Position numbers and translations under genes: made by a program
Shown here: piece after piece, positions 20,753 through 31,755 of the stretch
Numbering within the stretch: position 1 is the first letter of the stretch
Layout of the letters: every line of letters starts with the position of its first letter
Assembly (NCBI GenBank): GCA_003427395.1
Contig: BFEA01000713.1
Span: 4,132-35,952, forward strand
Direction of reading: 5' to 3'
Source of the DNA: Chara braunii
Taxonomy: Eukaryota; Streptophyta; Charophyceae; Charales; Characeae
DNA: 31,821 nucleotides
Notes under the pieces: model-generated
Database searches by the model: none
What the model saw: the letters and a program-made list of their open reading frames with translations, nothing else
What the model was told of the DNA's origin: nothing

Positions 20753-20800
20753 TGCACAACAAGGAAGAGACAAGCAAAAGCACACAGAGAGTAAGCAGGT
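20752..20800 (-). other. Putative 3' splice site before gag2
   Basis: On minus, a T/C-rich tract with few purines (about 20790-20761) ends in TTGTTGTGCAG followed by G, with the AG at 20753-20752. It lies 25 bases before the first ATG of gag2 and 176 bases after the integrase stop. This fits expression of gag2 from a spliced RNA; no donor site was assigned. Confidence 0.4.
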
Positions 20801-20927
20801 TTTGGCAACACAGTGAGAGACATACACATCCCATCCCACCTAACCTATCCATCTGCATATGCATACATACAAACACCTATTCCAATTCTATAGTCTGTCA
20901 GACCATCCTAGCGACTATCTATACAAC

Positions 20928-23900
20928 CTAACTAATATCTCTATTAAGCGAAAAATACTTAGCAGGAAAGGACTTCTGGCCTGTGAGATTTGGGCTCACC
21001 TCATCTCGAGCAACAAACTTCTTCAGTCTCGAGCCTGACACCCAATCTCTCCAGGCTGTTCCGTCTATCTCCTCAATCTGGTACGCGCCATGCTCTCCAA
21101 CTCTTGCCACCTTGTACAGTCCCAACCACCGCTTATCCAACTTCTGTGACCATTGTTTCTCCAGGGATGAGTCGTACAACAGCACCATGTCTCCCACCTT
21201 GAGTGGCTCCTTCCTCACTCTTGCCATCTTGTCCCACCTGAACTTATCCTGTGCCCGGTTATATGCCACCTTACTCGCAGCTCCTTCAATCCTATCCTCT
21301 ACGACTCCAATCTGACGCGCCCTTAAATCGAGCAGTTCCTCGAACGTCAACTCTGACTCGAGGTCCTGTCGCCTCCATGTCTTCAGGAAGCTCTCGATAG
21401 GGAACGTTGCATGCCTGTCATACCATAGCGTGGCTGACGTATAACCAGTGTTCCTCCTCACGTTGATGTTGTCTACAAAAAAGGTCACTCTCAAAAAATC
21501 TGGCTACTGATTTGGCCTCCCACTGGTATATTTTGCCAGAAGGTTCGAGATGGTGTTGTGTCCTCTCTCCACCGGTGCATTTGCTTGAGGGTGTGCTGCA
21601 GTAGTATACTCAACAATCACCCCGTACCTCTTCAAGAGTGTTTTTACCTCTGCACTGGTGAATTCAGACCCCCTGTCCATGACAAATATGGAGACAAAGG
21701 GGTATCGGAGGTAATATTCCTCGATGCATCGCGCTAGCGTCTCGCCAGTCTTGGTGCGAATAGCCCTTCCGTCCACAAACTCGGAGAGGTTATCGCGTGA
21801 ATCAAAGATGAAGTTAAATCCCCCTGTCCCCAACGGCATTACTAGCAGGTCCATATGTACGACGACTCCAACCTCACGAACGTATCTTGGGTGAAGCGGC
21901 TCCCTTGGCCTAAGGGAAAATAGCTTCTGACGTGGGACGCAAGATTTGCAATAATCATTGATCATTTTCCCCATGCCATCCCAATAGTACAATTCGTGTA
22001 TCTTGAGATACGTTGTGTCAGTACTCCTGTGCCCTCCAGCTGTGCCGTCGTGCAGGGCGGCCATGACATCGATCTGACGAGCGATGCCACAGACTACCCT
22101 TCTGGGATTCCTCCCCTTGCTCTTCATGAATAGGTGCCCATCCCTTACCAGAAAGCTCGGTCTCATCTTCAAGACTTTCTCGCTGGCATCTCTTTCTCTT
22201 CTTTCGCACGAAAGAAGCATTCCGAGTTCAAGATAAACCCCATCATACTCTTCTGCTCGAAAAGCCTCCTTAATCTCGCCTTCTTCGAAATCATCGTCCT
22301 TCTTCTCATATATCACATTCTCGCCCCTTTCCTGATCCTGCCCAATGTTTCTGGCCACTTCCTCCTGCAACAAGGCATTGGCCAGGAGGTAAGCCCCTCC
22401 TACAGATCTTTCATGATCCTCCACCTGCCGGGCTCCATCCTCCATCGTGATCAGGTCCTCACCCAACTGGTGTTTGTTTGCCAAGGCCAGATCCATCATC
22501 CACTGCACATCCGGCATCCCCCATGAGTCCTCCTCCACATAGGGTTTAGGGACTAAGTTTGGCAAGCATGCATACCCTGGAGGTGTCAACCACACCGGCC
22601 GTCCAGGAGTAATGTAGTTACCTACCGCCAAAGACCAAGAGTTGATGTGAAGTCTCACATCCTCCTCATTCTTCAAAAACCCGTCGACTGGGAGAGTATC
22701 CTCGATCACTCCTTCGCTGTTCTTGCCCCAGTTGACTCGACTCAACCCATTCGCCCTATTTTTGTTCCATGGAATCCGCTCCAGCTCAAAATCAAACATC
22801 CAGATGTACGTCAACCATCTGGCAATGGTTGGATCTGAGGGAGCGTAGTTCTTCAGCGAATCAGCTAGAGCGGTTGGGTCCACCCTCAACACGAACCTGT
22901 TGTCAAAGAGATAGTTTCTGAAAATTCTCAAGCAGTGGAGGACTGTCAAGGTTTCGCGCTTGAACTGAGAGTAGTTTCTCTCAGCCGTATTAATCGTTTA
23001 ACTCTCGAATCTTAGCGGTCGCTCCTTTCCATTGAGGTCTTTCTGGATCAAAACTCCTCCCAAAGCGGTCGGTCCTGCATCTGTCTCTATGATAAAGGGC
23101 CTGGTCATAACAACCGCATGGTCTGGTACGCCCAATACCAGTCCTCCTTCTTCAAACTCCTTCTTCAGATCCTTTATCACAGACTCCTGTCTATCTCCCT
23201 ACTCCCAATCTTGTCCTTGGCGCACGAGCTTTCGCAGGTGCTCCGTCTTCGTCGCAAACCCTTTTATAAATATTTTCCAAAATCCACACGTTCCGAGGAA
23301 GCTTCTCACCTCAGTAATCGTCTCGAATGGGGTTGGTCATTCGAGAATCTTATTGGTGTTCTTAGTATCTGGCCGACGACCCTTCTCATCGCACACAAAT
23401 CCTAAGATAGTCGCTCCTCGCATACAGTGTTTGGATTTCGGCCCACTTGCAGTGAGGCTATGCTCTTGTAGCAAGTCCAAGACTTGACTCAATTTCTGCA
23501 CATCATCCCAAACAAACCGCCTGATTCCCGACATTACCCCCTGCTCATCCTTTACCTTCGACCCTTTCACAGCCAAATCATCGATATAGGGCTGCGTGAT
23601 GTGAGAGCTTACTGGCTGCATCGCTCTCACCATATGCCTCTGGACCATAGCAACCGCGTTTGTCTATCCCTGCGGTGCGACATTCATGTGGATCAACCCT
23701 CGTGGGGTATGCATCGTCGTCATCGGCTTGTCAGATGAGTAGACAGGAAACTGGTCATAACCAGAATACAAGTCTATCAGAGATATTATAGCCCTCCCAG
23801 CGCATGCCTCTAAAAGCGCATCTGCGTTAGGGAGGTCACCTGCATATCTAACAGTCACAGCATTCAGGCGCTGTAAATCCTGTACCCACCTCAACGTCCC

Positions 23901-24380
23901 ATTTGATTTGATAAAATAAAACCATGGGGATGCATATGGTCCGCCTGAGTAGTCTGCCACGTGTGTGCGGATCTTCTCATCTAGATAGTAAACTACCTTC
24001 TCTTCTTCAATAGGATTAGGATAGCGTGCGCCCCATAAATTCCACGGCTCATGCGGCACAGTGTGTATCCTAATCATGAGAATTTTATCCACGTCCAGGC
24101 GTCCTCTCTCATCATCATTGAAGGCATATGCAGTATGCCTTCCTCTTATGGTTTCCACCATAAGTTTCTCTTCTTGCACTGTAAGGAAGCCAGACTCCCC
24201 TATAATCAACGCNTTCTCAGTCTCCGGATTGATACGACATGNCATGTTCGCAACATCCTCTNGCATTTGCCGTATCAATTCTCTCTCCCNCTCGTANTAC
24301 ACCTCTTTTTCTTCAGCTACGAGCACCGGAACAGGGCGACACTTTTGATCTACCCTTTTGTACCGCCTTTGTGAACCCTG
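20928..24380 (-). pseudogene. pol: pol: reverse transcriptase, RNase H, integrase (five stops)
   Basis: One minus frame carries the replication and integration enzymes. The RT has WVQDLQRLNAVTV, LIDLYSGYDQ (first catalytic Asp) and YIDD at 23577-23588. RNase H starts with ETDAGPTALGGVL near 23085 and runs through NTAERNYSQF. Integrase has an HHCC-type zinc finger (HDGTAGGH, later CKSC). Its catalytic triad is Asp at 21849-21851, Asp at 21675-21677 and Glu at 21567-21569; 35 residues separate the last two, so DD35E. A GPY/F-like module (WLGLYKV) is near the C-terminus. In-frame stops are TAG 23664, TGA 23337, TAG 23199, TAA 22998 and TAG 21504 (lowest coordinates). No frameshift is needed across about 1,150 codons. 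The copy cannot make full-length Pol. Confidence 0.88.
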
Positions 24381-25582
24381 CTTGAGCCCACCTCTAAAAA
24401 AGGTNGAGTTGCAATTTGTGGTAGGGCTCCCACCATTCCGCCGNTCCCTCCTGGTACCCGGTATACCAGTTTCATCTCTCCATCTCCCATTTGTTCCACC
24501 ACTTTCTCCCTCAAGGCCTCCACGGCCACGGGGTCTGCCATCCCATAGGTCGACACTATGTCCATAGNGNCACCTATGCTCNCCAAGCTAAGGGTCATTG
24601 CTTCTGGCCGTCTTTCTTCTTCACTGTCGACTCCCCTTAGCCTTTTTCTCTCTATTTCTGACTCCTCAATTGTGAAAGAGCCAGGGCAGGGTCGATTCCT
24701 AATACTCCTTGGTCCTGTTTTCTGGCACGTGACAACCTCATAGTTGCCACACACGGGATCACACATGACCAGGAACATAGTCCCGTCATGCTTATTCAGG
24801 ATGACGGTCTCTGTTCTGCTAAAAAATGATCGCCCCAGAAGAATAGGGTGATCGAGGTCGGGCATTACGAAGAAGCAACTCCTCACTTTTACCTTCCCGA
24901 TCTCCAGCACCACCTTGGATGCGGTCCCCACAAAAATGGACCGACTATTTGCTCCTACCAAAATACCATTGTCGGAGCGGTCTATCTCCATCCCCAGGCG
25001 CAGGGCATCCTCCTCCTTGATGAGGTTCATTTTTGCGCCTGTGTCCACCATTGCCGTGCATGCTTTCCCCTTTACAACAACATCAAAACACCCACACGCC
25101 ACGGACTTCCAGTCCATTTTCGTACCGGTCTCCGACCACTCAGCTTCTTTAGGGATTATGGCCCCTAACCGTACGCTAGCCACCATCTTCCTACACAAAC
25201 GTGCCTCGAGCTCTTCTCGCAGTCTGGGCGCTGATGCCAAGACATCTTTCAAGTTCATGAGGTGGTTATGTCCTTCAAGGATTCGGTCCATAATCTCTTC
25301 CACGTCGAATCCTTCCTCCACCCTAACTGTGTACTTCTTCTTTTTCTGCTCTGGGGCCTTTTTTGTATCGGCCTTAACGCCCCCCTTCTTGGCTCTTTGC
25401 TCCGCCTTTTCATCCTCCTCGTTCCTTAGGCGGTCATCCTCCTCCTCCTCATTCACGGGAGGTTCTACAACTTTCTTGTCCCCGCTCGACCCGGAAATAT
25501 CCTTAGTCGGCGGTTCCAGACTCGCTGTCCCTCGAGCTTTCGTCTTGAGCGGCCCTCCCAGATCGTGAAGGCGGCCTAAAAC
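24350..25582 (-). pseudogene. Aspartic protease region of pol
   Basis: Retropepsin-like protease that would cleave the polyprotein. The frame is open from 25582, overlaps the end of gag1 and stops at 24350. The N-terminal part is acidic and lysine-rich. The active site VDTGAKMN has DTG at 25037-25045. A downstream HPILLGRSFF gives the usual hydrophobic-Gly motif of the family. The frame is +1 relative to the end of gag1, and RT continues in the -1 frame. Related elements usually keep gag and protease in one frame (family knowledge, not checked here), so these frame changes are probably indels, although a -1 slippery site is present at 24395. Confidence 0.75.
24395..24401 (-). other. T TTT TTA slippery heptamer between protease and RT frames
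   Basis: In the protease frame the codons read CCT TTT TTA, which is the canonical -1 slippery heptamer in phase. A -1 shift here enters exactly the RT frame. Downstream, CAGGG-TT-CAC could pair with GTG-TCG-CCCTG about 15 to 70 bases away. A chance homopolymer in a decayed copy is equally possible. Confidence 0.35.
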
Positions 25583-27519
25583 TCATCCCTGATCTGGGAG
25601 TCCCCCCTGTGACCGATACATTCGGAATGCTCGCAGGCGCCCCCTGCGATTTTGGGCCTGACCGATACATGAAGACTTGTGGCCTCTGCCCTTGCCACTC
25701 CTTAACCTCTTCGCATAAATCTACCAGCTTTCCCTGGTACCTTCGAATTTTATCCATTAAGTCTTCCATATTCTCCATCGTCTGTCGGGCGGTTCTCCAA
25801 TAGCCTTCACCTGTCTCAACGTGCAACGGCCTGTTCCAATAATCCTTTTCAATCTCATCGTCCGACTCTACTATGATGGGCTCAGTCTTAGTAGTGCCGG
25901 TTTTTCGCTTTTGCTCCATCTCTTCGTTCTCTCCCACCTCTTCAACCCTGATGTCACTACGGACCCCTTTCTCCTGCCATATCTGAAACATGGCTGGAGG
26001 AGCGGGTGGTTCACTTGCCTCGGCTCGTCGTAGGGCCTCCTTCCTTGTCCCGCCTGGGGCCCTTGGATCAAGGTGGTACCCCCACTTGTCGTACATATCC
26101 CCATCATAATTGGTGCTGATTAGGCCTTTGTTTTCATCGTTTCTCCGGACATGGCAGAACTTGATAGTGTGACCTTTCTGCCCGCAGTGCCAACAAATGG
26201 CGTTCCTCCAATCTATTCTCCCCCTGCCAGCACCTCTTCCACCTTCCTGGCCACCTTGACTCCTGGATGTTGTCCAACCCTCGCTTCCCCCGCCTGCAGT
26301 GTTACCACCACCATCCCCTCTGTCGTTTCCTCCCCGACCACCATTCCCTCGTCCTCGGCCCCACCCTTGATTTTGTCCTCGTCCACCGCCTTGATTGCCT
26401 TGCGACCCTTGTGGGGCGGACTGCTGGGGTTGGGTTGGCAGTGGGGATGGATGACTTACTTGTTAAGCTTGGGGTCCTGGGCAGCCACAGGAAGCCGCGC
26501 TCATTGACGGTCCGGCACATGATCCATGTGGCCCACTCATGGGCCACGGGGCGTATGAACAGTGTCCATGCCAATGACTCGGAGACCCACAACCTGGCCA
26601 CGGCCCATAGGGTGCTGATGTAGCTTGATGGGACGACTCGGGGGCATTGCCACAGCCTGCGGGACCTGACCCCTCCCCGAGCCTTGGCCCCCTTGAGCCA
26701 AGTTCCTTGCTTTCCTCTAAGCCTTAGTCAGCTTCTGAGGCTCGGTCTCCTCTTCCTCTTCCTCTTCTTCCTCTTCCTGCACTACTGCCTTTTTCGCTTT
26801 CCCTACGATCTGTGGCGCTGCCATGGTTTTCCTTTTTGCCTCCTTCTCTGCGTCGAGCTGGGCCACCACGTCCTCTATCATTTTCTAAAAATCACGTCCA
26901 TCACTCGTGGTGGCATCCAAAGCCTTCCTCTTCTTCCTAGCCTGCCTCATCTGGAAGATATCTACCTGGTCCAGTTCTCCGTCCATACGCCTTCCTTTAT
27001 GGCAGCCCAAGTGAGCTTCTTTCCTGGCGCAGCCTTCTTAGTTAGCGACGAGCCCTCCCAGTTCTTGAAGTGTCCCAGGAAAGTGGCACACTGCTCCTCT
27101 TCTGCCAACCCTAGGACTTTCTTTGCTATTTTCTCAAACGTCGTCACTGTGGAGAACTCGTCCCGTCTCAACATTTCCAGGTCTTCTTTGGTGAGCAGAC
27201 CGTCACCTAACTTGAAACGTCTCTGCATTTCCTCTTTAAACTTTGCCCACTCACCATTTGCCCCGGCCGCTACCTTCATTACCTCAGGTCTAAGCTCCCA
27301 CCATACATACCTAGGCATCAACTTGAATTTGTCTGCTTCTGACGCCTCACTAGTGACCTGCTCCAGCAACTCAAGCCACTCGGACACTTTATCCCCGTTG
27401 AAGTAAAAAATGTTAACCTTGGGCACCTGAAGCCGTGCCATCTCTCTTTTTTCCAATGCCTTGACGAAGTTCTTTGGTGTAGCACCCGGGCCTCGCTCGA
27501 TTCTGTCGGCGTCCGCCAT
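25503..27519 (-). pseudogene. gag: gag1 with CCHC zinc knuckle, frame-broken
   Basis: Structural Gag of the element, forming the particle and binding its RNA. The start is the ATG at 27519. Residues 1-185 (27519-26965) are capsid-like: FYFNGDKVSEWLELLEQVT, then WWELRPEV, WAKFKEEMQRRF and FLGHFKNW. The frame stops at 26962 and the expected continuation, a lysine-rich helix and a run of Glu (about 26780-26750), is in another frame with TAGs at 26885 and 26717. A third frame, interrupted by a TAA at 26463-26465, holds a Gln/Gly/Arg-rich segment, then the knuckle C-x2-C-x4-H-x4-C at 26154-26195. It runs open to the TAA at 25503. At least two frame changes and three stops inactivate it. Confidence 0.8.
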
Positions 27520-27874
27520 CTTTATGTTTTCTCAAACACCGGTTGAGGGAGAAACGGTTTTAACAAAACAATCGGCCATCAAGTCTCTAACTTGCCTACT
27601 TTCACCATTCAACTACTATCTTTATTAACTAAAGTAACCTATCAGGTCTATATTATTACTCTGACCCTATCGCTGAAACGGATACACACAATGCACACTT
27701 CCGACCTTACTCACAATCAAGGCAGACAAATCTGACGTGTCATTGAGAAAGCCACCATGCTCGAATCATCGTCAAGGAGAAAAATCTTTCCATCAAAGGT
27801 TGTCGTTTTGCCTGGATCATAAACCTGCTTTTAACCTGGGTTCGTTCACTGTGGACCCCGGTAGGCAGCCGACA
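27520..27874 (-). other. Element leader between PBS and gag1
   Basis: About 355 bp untranslated leader read on minus, where packaging signals usually lie. No open frame or clear motif is seen. Confidence 0.6.
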
Positions 27875-27892
27875 TCCCCGGCAACGGCGCCA
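27875..27892 (-). other. Primer-binding site, tRNA-Asp type
   Basis: On minus, TGGCGCCGTTGCCGGGGA is an 18-base complement of the 3' end of plant tRNA-Asp including CCA. It lies 2 bp inside the right LTR, which ends CGACA on minus. This position marks that LTR as the 5' LTR and fixes the element's strand. The same primer is known from Athila-type plant elements. Confidence 0.9.
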
Positions 27893-28595
27893 CCTGTCGA
27901 GCGCATTGGTCCCGCACGGGGACCCTCCCGGCCGCGTCACGCAGGATTATGCAGGACTTATTGCGGAGAGCGTTTACCGCTCCGGCCGAGTGCACCAGCC
28001 GTACCTCTCGCGAGTCCCTACGACATGACAGAGTCACGCGAGGCACCGCTACCTCCACCTGCGGGAGCTGTCACCTTCCGTTAGGTGGGCGTATCCCTGC
28101 CGAGCTACTGAACCACATGCGAAAGCTTTTCGTATGCAATTGCAGAGGTGGTCCAGCCGAGGGCGTTTCTCGCTCGCTGTAGCATAGGGGGTACGCGCGG
28201 TCAAACGCCCTAAAATTGAACCCGTACACGAATCGCCGTATTGGGGGGCTGAAGTCCCAAATGCCACTCGACGTCGGTCGACTAGGACGCACTACACACC
28301 CACGCGTTACACGACAACACTCCCACTTACTCACCCATAACACCTGGAGCCCCACACGAAACACACACCACAAACAACGCCACCACACAACAACTCCTAG
28401 TCCCTTCAGTATCTGACCCATAACTATATACGGCAAGACTCAGATAGGTACCGCGCGCTGAACTTCCGTATAAGAGGCGCACGAGTGCATGGCCCCCTCA
28501 TATCGATCATGCGGGCACATGCAAGCATTTGCGATGATGGGGTACTATGTGGAACTCGTGGCCTCGCNGCCCTTGGTATTCTCGAGGGTCACGTT

Positions 28596-28705
28596 CGACA
28601 CTCAAGTGTCGGCTGACAGANGCTTTGAGGGGTAATCTCTCGANGCCAGACAACCGCCATGTGCGGTTGAAGACCACNCCCTNTTCTGCACNCTGTGCAG
28701 AGGGG
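28596..28705. promoter_or_regulatory. LTR hairpin cassette, copy 1 (5' LTR)
   Basis: Same stem-loops as at 7102: CGACACT-CA-AGTGTCG (28596-28611), CAACCGC-CATGT-GCGGTTG (28651-28669), then a CTGCAC/GTGCAG stem. The duplicate cassette follows near 29233-29360, where one outer pair of the long stem is lost (AAGACAG instead of AAGACGG). Confidence 0.55.
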
Positions 28706-29541
28706 TNNAGTAGACAACTTTAGGGNTGTCGTGGTAGCCGAAATCAAGGGGTTTGACTTTGACGANTACCACGGANTACAACGTCNAACCATGAAAGTTC
28801 AAAAGAGAAACCTATTCCAACTCGCACTGGTCTAGTGGCCTCCTAAAATGGAAGGGGTAGGCANGCCCAAACGACGCGCGCGCGGAGGAGGCCCAAAGTC
28901 CTACCCGTAGGCTATCCAATGTCCGGGGTAGTGAGACCCGTACACGGGCTCCCATAGGTCGACTGGGACTGGTCCTTCGCCCATGTGCCGCTTCGTGTTA
29001 CCACAAACTCGAGTCTATTGACCGTAGCGGGCTCTTGGTCTCGCCGCCTGACCCATAACTTTTAGTACAAGGAATCGGCGAGTGCTGCGCGCAAGGACTT
29101 AGGATAAGATCGTGCGGACGCAGTACCCACACATACCAACTCACCATGCAGCTCTACGTGAGTATCTGCGATGACGGCGCATTACGTGGTGTCCATACCC
29201 AAGTGGCCTATTCTGAGCCATGGGGTTATTTCCGACGCTCAGGCGTTGGCTGAAACGTGCGCTAGGGGGAGGTAATCCTCTAGCGGGCGCAAACCCGGCT
29301 TGAGGGCCTTTCCGTCTTCTGCACCTTGAGGTGTCCCAAGGGGTGCAGAGCAAGACAGCCCCTAGGGCAGGAAGGAATTTGGAGCGGTGGTGAGTTGTCT
29401 GGCGCATCACCACCGACACGCTAGTCCTTGCACCCGGAACTTTTATCGTTCCATAAACTAAAGTTAGACAAAGATACAGAAAAGATCGGCATGCGGTCAC
29501 ACAACCGAGTGAGGGCTGTGCGAGCGAGAGCCCAACCACAA

Positions 29542-29551
29542 TATATAAATA
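29542..29551. promoter_or_regulatory. TATA-like site in the 5' LTR
   Basis: Identical to 8048-8057. If used on minus it would place the hairpin array upstream in U3 and the hairpin cassettes downstream in the transcribed part. Confidence 0.35.
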
Positions 29552-29950
29552 AGGGGAAATATCCTTAGTCAAGCAAAGAGTTATGTGATAGTACACTCTC
29601 ACAATAGCTACGTGGCTTGCCCGCCTGAACTCGAAACAACCAAAACATCATACGTGATTAATATGCTCCGCACATACCTGTGACCACACACAAGGATTAA
29701 ACAACAACACATACACTAAAGGGGTCAACTTTTCAGCCTTCTGCAGCTCACACCCTGCCTTGTACACAAGCCCAACCTTTTCCCCACCATTCCACAACAA
29801 AGATACTCAGCCTTTAAGAAATGGCCATTTATAAAGAATCTGGGTAAAAAACCCAACAAAACAAAGAACCAGCCAGGGCCAAGACCTTAGGTTGAGAAGC
29901 AGAAAAGGACGAAAGGTTGAGCCGTATACCGACGAATCGGCAACCGACCT

Positions 29951-29965
29951 CTTATCAGTGATAAC
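29951..29965. promoter_or_regulatory. Conserved palindrome (5' LTR copy)
   Basis: CTTATCAGTGATAAC, same as at 8457 and near-identical to 4617. Confidence 0.4.
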
Positions 29966-30206
29966 AGAAGAATAGTCAGGCTGACCAAGTCACACCTTCA
30001 ATCAATACGCACGGCCTGCACCACAGCACAGGTCAAAGAAATTCCACTACAGCGTTTAGCTTAAGTAGGGAGTAATCCTCCTAAGTCACATCCTAACTCC
30101 TCTACTAAGCTCCTACTCAGCTTCTGAGAGGTTCAGTAACACCTCCCCTACTCAGGGTTGAGTTGCTAAGATTGGTCTAACTGAGAATATTCCAACTCTC
30201 CAAATT

Positions 30207-30340
30207 TCCCAAAATTTCGGGAGCGCTTCCCGTAGGAATTTTTTTTTTTCCAGAATTTCTAGGAACTTGAATATGACTAACTCTTTTCAGTTTTGCAGAA
30301 ATTTCGGCAGCGCTTCCCGTATGAAAAGTAGGCTGCCAAG
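30207..30340. repeat. Short tandem repeat, CGGCAGCGCTTCCC type (5' LTR)
   Basis: Two units as at 8717-8845. The first has a run of T inserted after CCCGTAGGAA. Confidence 0.55.
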
Positions 30341-30721
30341 ATTTATACAAAGCTGAAAGTCAAAGTGCAAAGCAAAACTATACTTGGGGCCAACTCCTGA
30401 TCCCTGTTTGACAACTTAGGCTCAATATTGATCGACATGCCCTCTGAATGAGGCCATGAGCCAACGCTGATCCCAACCCCCAGCAGAGGCCGTCCTATCT
30501 CATCCCAAACTTCTCTCCCATCATTCATCTTACCTACCTATGGCTCCAACACTCGGCGAGCATCTACAACAACTACTCTATCAAAAGATGTCCCAAGTAA
30601 GAGCCCACGAGCATGCAAGCGCAAACATCTCTCACAATCCCACATGGTTCTTTTCCAGGCCACATAGTTCGTTCAAAAACCCTCATTATTCCCTTTTTAC
30701 CCTTCCTTACATAAGACATAG

Positions 30722-31755
30722 GGTCAGCCAACCCAACTTATGGATGTGACTAACCTGCCAGTTTATATGACTAGGCCACACCAACTTATGGTGCCCTAGC
30801 CTGGTAACACAAATATACGTACGCATAAAGACCAAACCACACCAACTTATGGTGTGACCAGTTTCTGCAAAACAACTGACATAAGGCGTATGATCGGGCC
30901 GCACCAACTTATGGTGAGGCTGGTCAGCCTGAACATTCGGCATACACATAGAACTGAACCTCCCAACTTATGGGGGTCAGCCTCTGCCTAACTAACGATA
31001 AAAGGCATATGACTGGACACAACAACTTATGTTGTGCCCGACCAGTCCAAACAGTTACATACGGCGTAGAGTCAGGCTACCTAACTTATGGATAGTCCAA
31101 CCTAGCGTAGACAAAACCACTTGCGCGAACGACCGAACAACCCACAACTTATGCGTTCGCCCAACCCTTCGCAATACGACCATGTTCAACTTTATAGACA
31201 TAAGGCCTATAACTTACCACATAAACTTATGTTGTGATAAGCCTCTGTCTAAACAAATGACATAAAGCATATAACCAGGGCGCACCAACTCATGGTGAGA
31301 CCGGATCAACCTTAACACTCTGCATACACAAAAGACTGAACCACCTCAACTTATAAGGGACTCAACCTTTGCCTGAACAACGACAAAAGGCATACGACCA
31401 GACACAACAACGTATGTTGTGCCTGGCTAGCCCATACAGTGACATATAGCATATGACTAGGCTACCCAACTTATGGATAGTCTAGCCCTGCCTAAAACAA
31501 CAACCACCGCGTGTGACCGAACAGCCCGCAACTTATGCGTTAGTCCGGCCCCCGCAACACAACTACATCAGATAAATAAGTTTCACAACCAATTTCTTCC
31601 TTGAGACGAGTGGTCAGGTCACCTTAACTCATGAGGATCCCCACCCAGACGCCAGTTATGTTTAGAAAGGGAAAAATATCTAAGCTTTATATAATTCTCT
31701 GTTTTGTGTTATCAAGGACATAGGAATGACTACCCAACTTATGGATGAGTCAGCC
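30722..31755. repeat. ACTTA-loop hairpin array (5' LTR, incomplete)
   Basis: The first 16 or so hairpins of the array at 9227, here mostly free of Ns, so stems can be read fully. GACTGG (31011-31016) and CACAACA (31018-31024) pair with TGTTGTG (31030-31036) and CCAGTC (31042-31047) around loop ACTTA. Another unit near 31213-31240 pairs CTTA with TAAG outside CACA and TGTG. The array continues past the window end. Confidence 0.8.

Noticed and set aside
24915-25568. Plus-strand open frame of 217 codons
   Set aside because: Antisense shadow of the protease region, which has the DTG active site on minus.
26684-27406. Plus-strand open frame of 240 codons
   Set aside because: Antisense shadow of gag1; Leu/Phe/Ser-rich as expected from reading Lys/Glu codons backwards.
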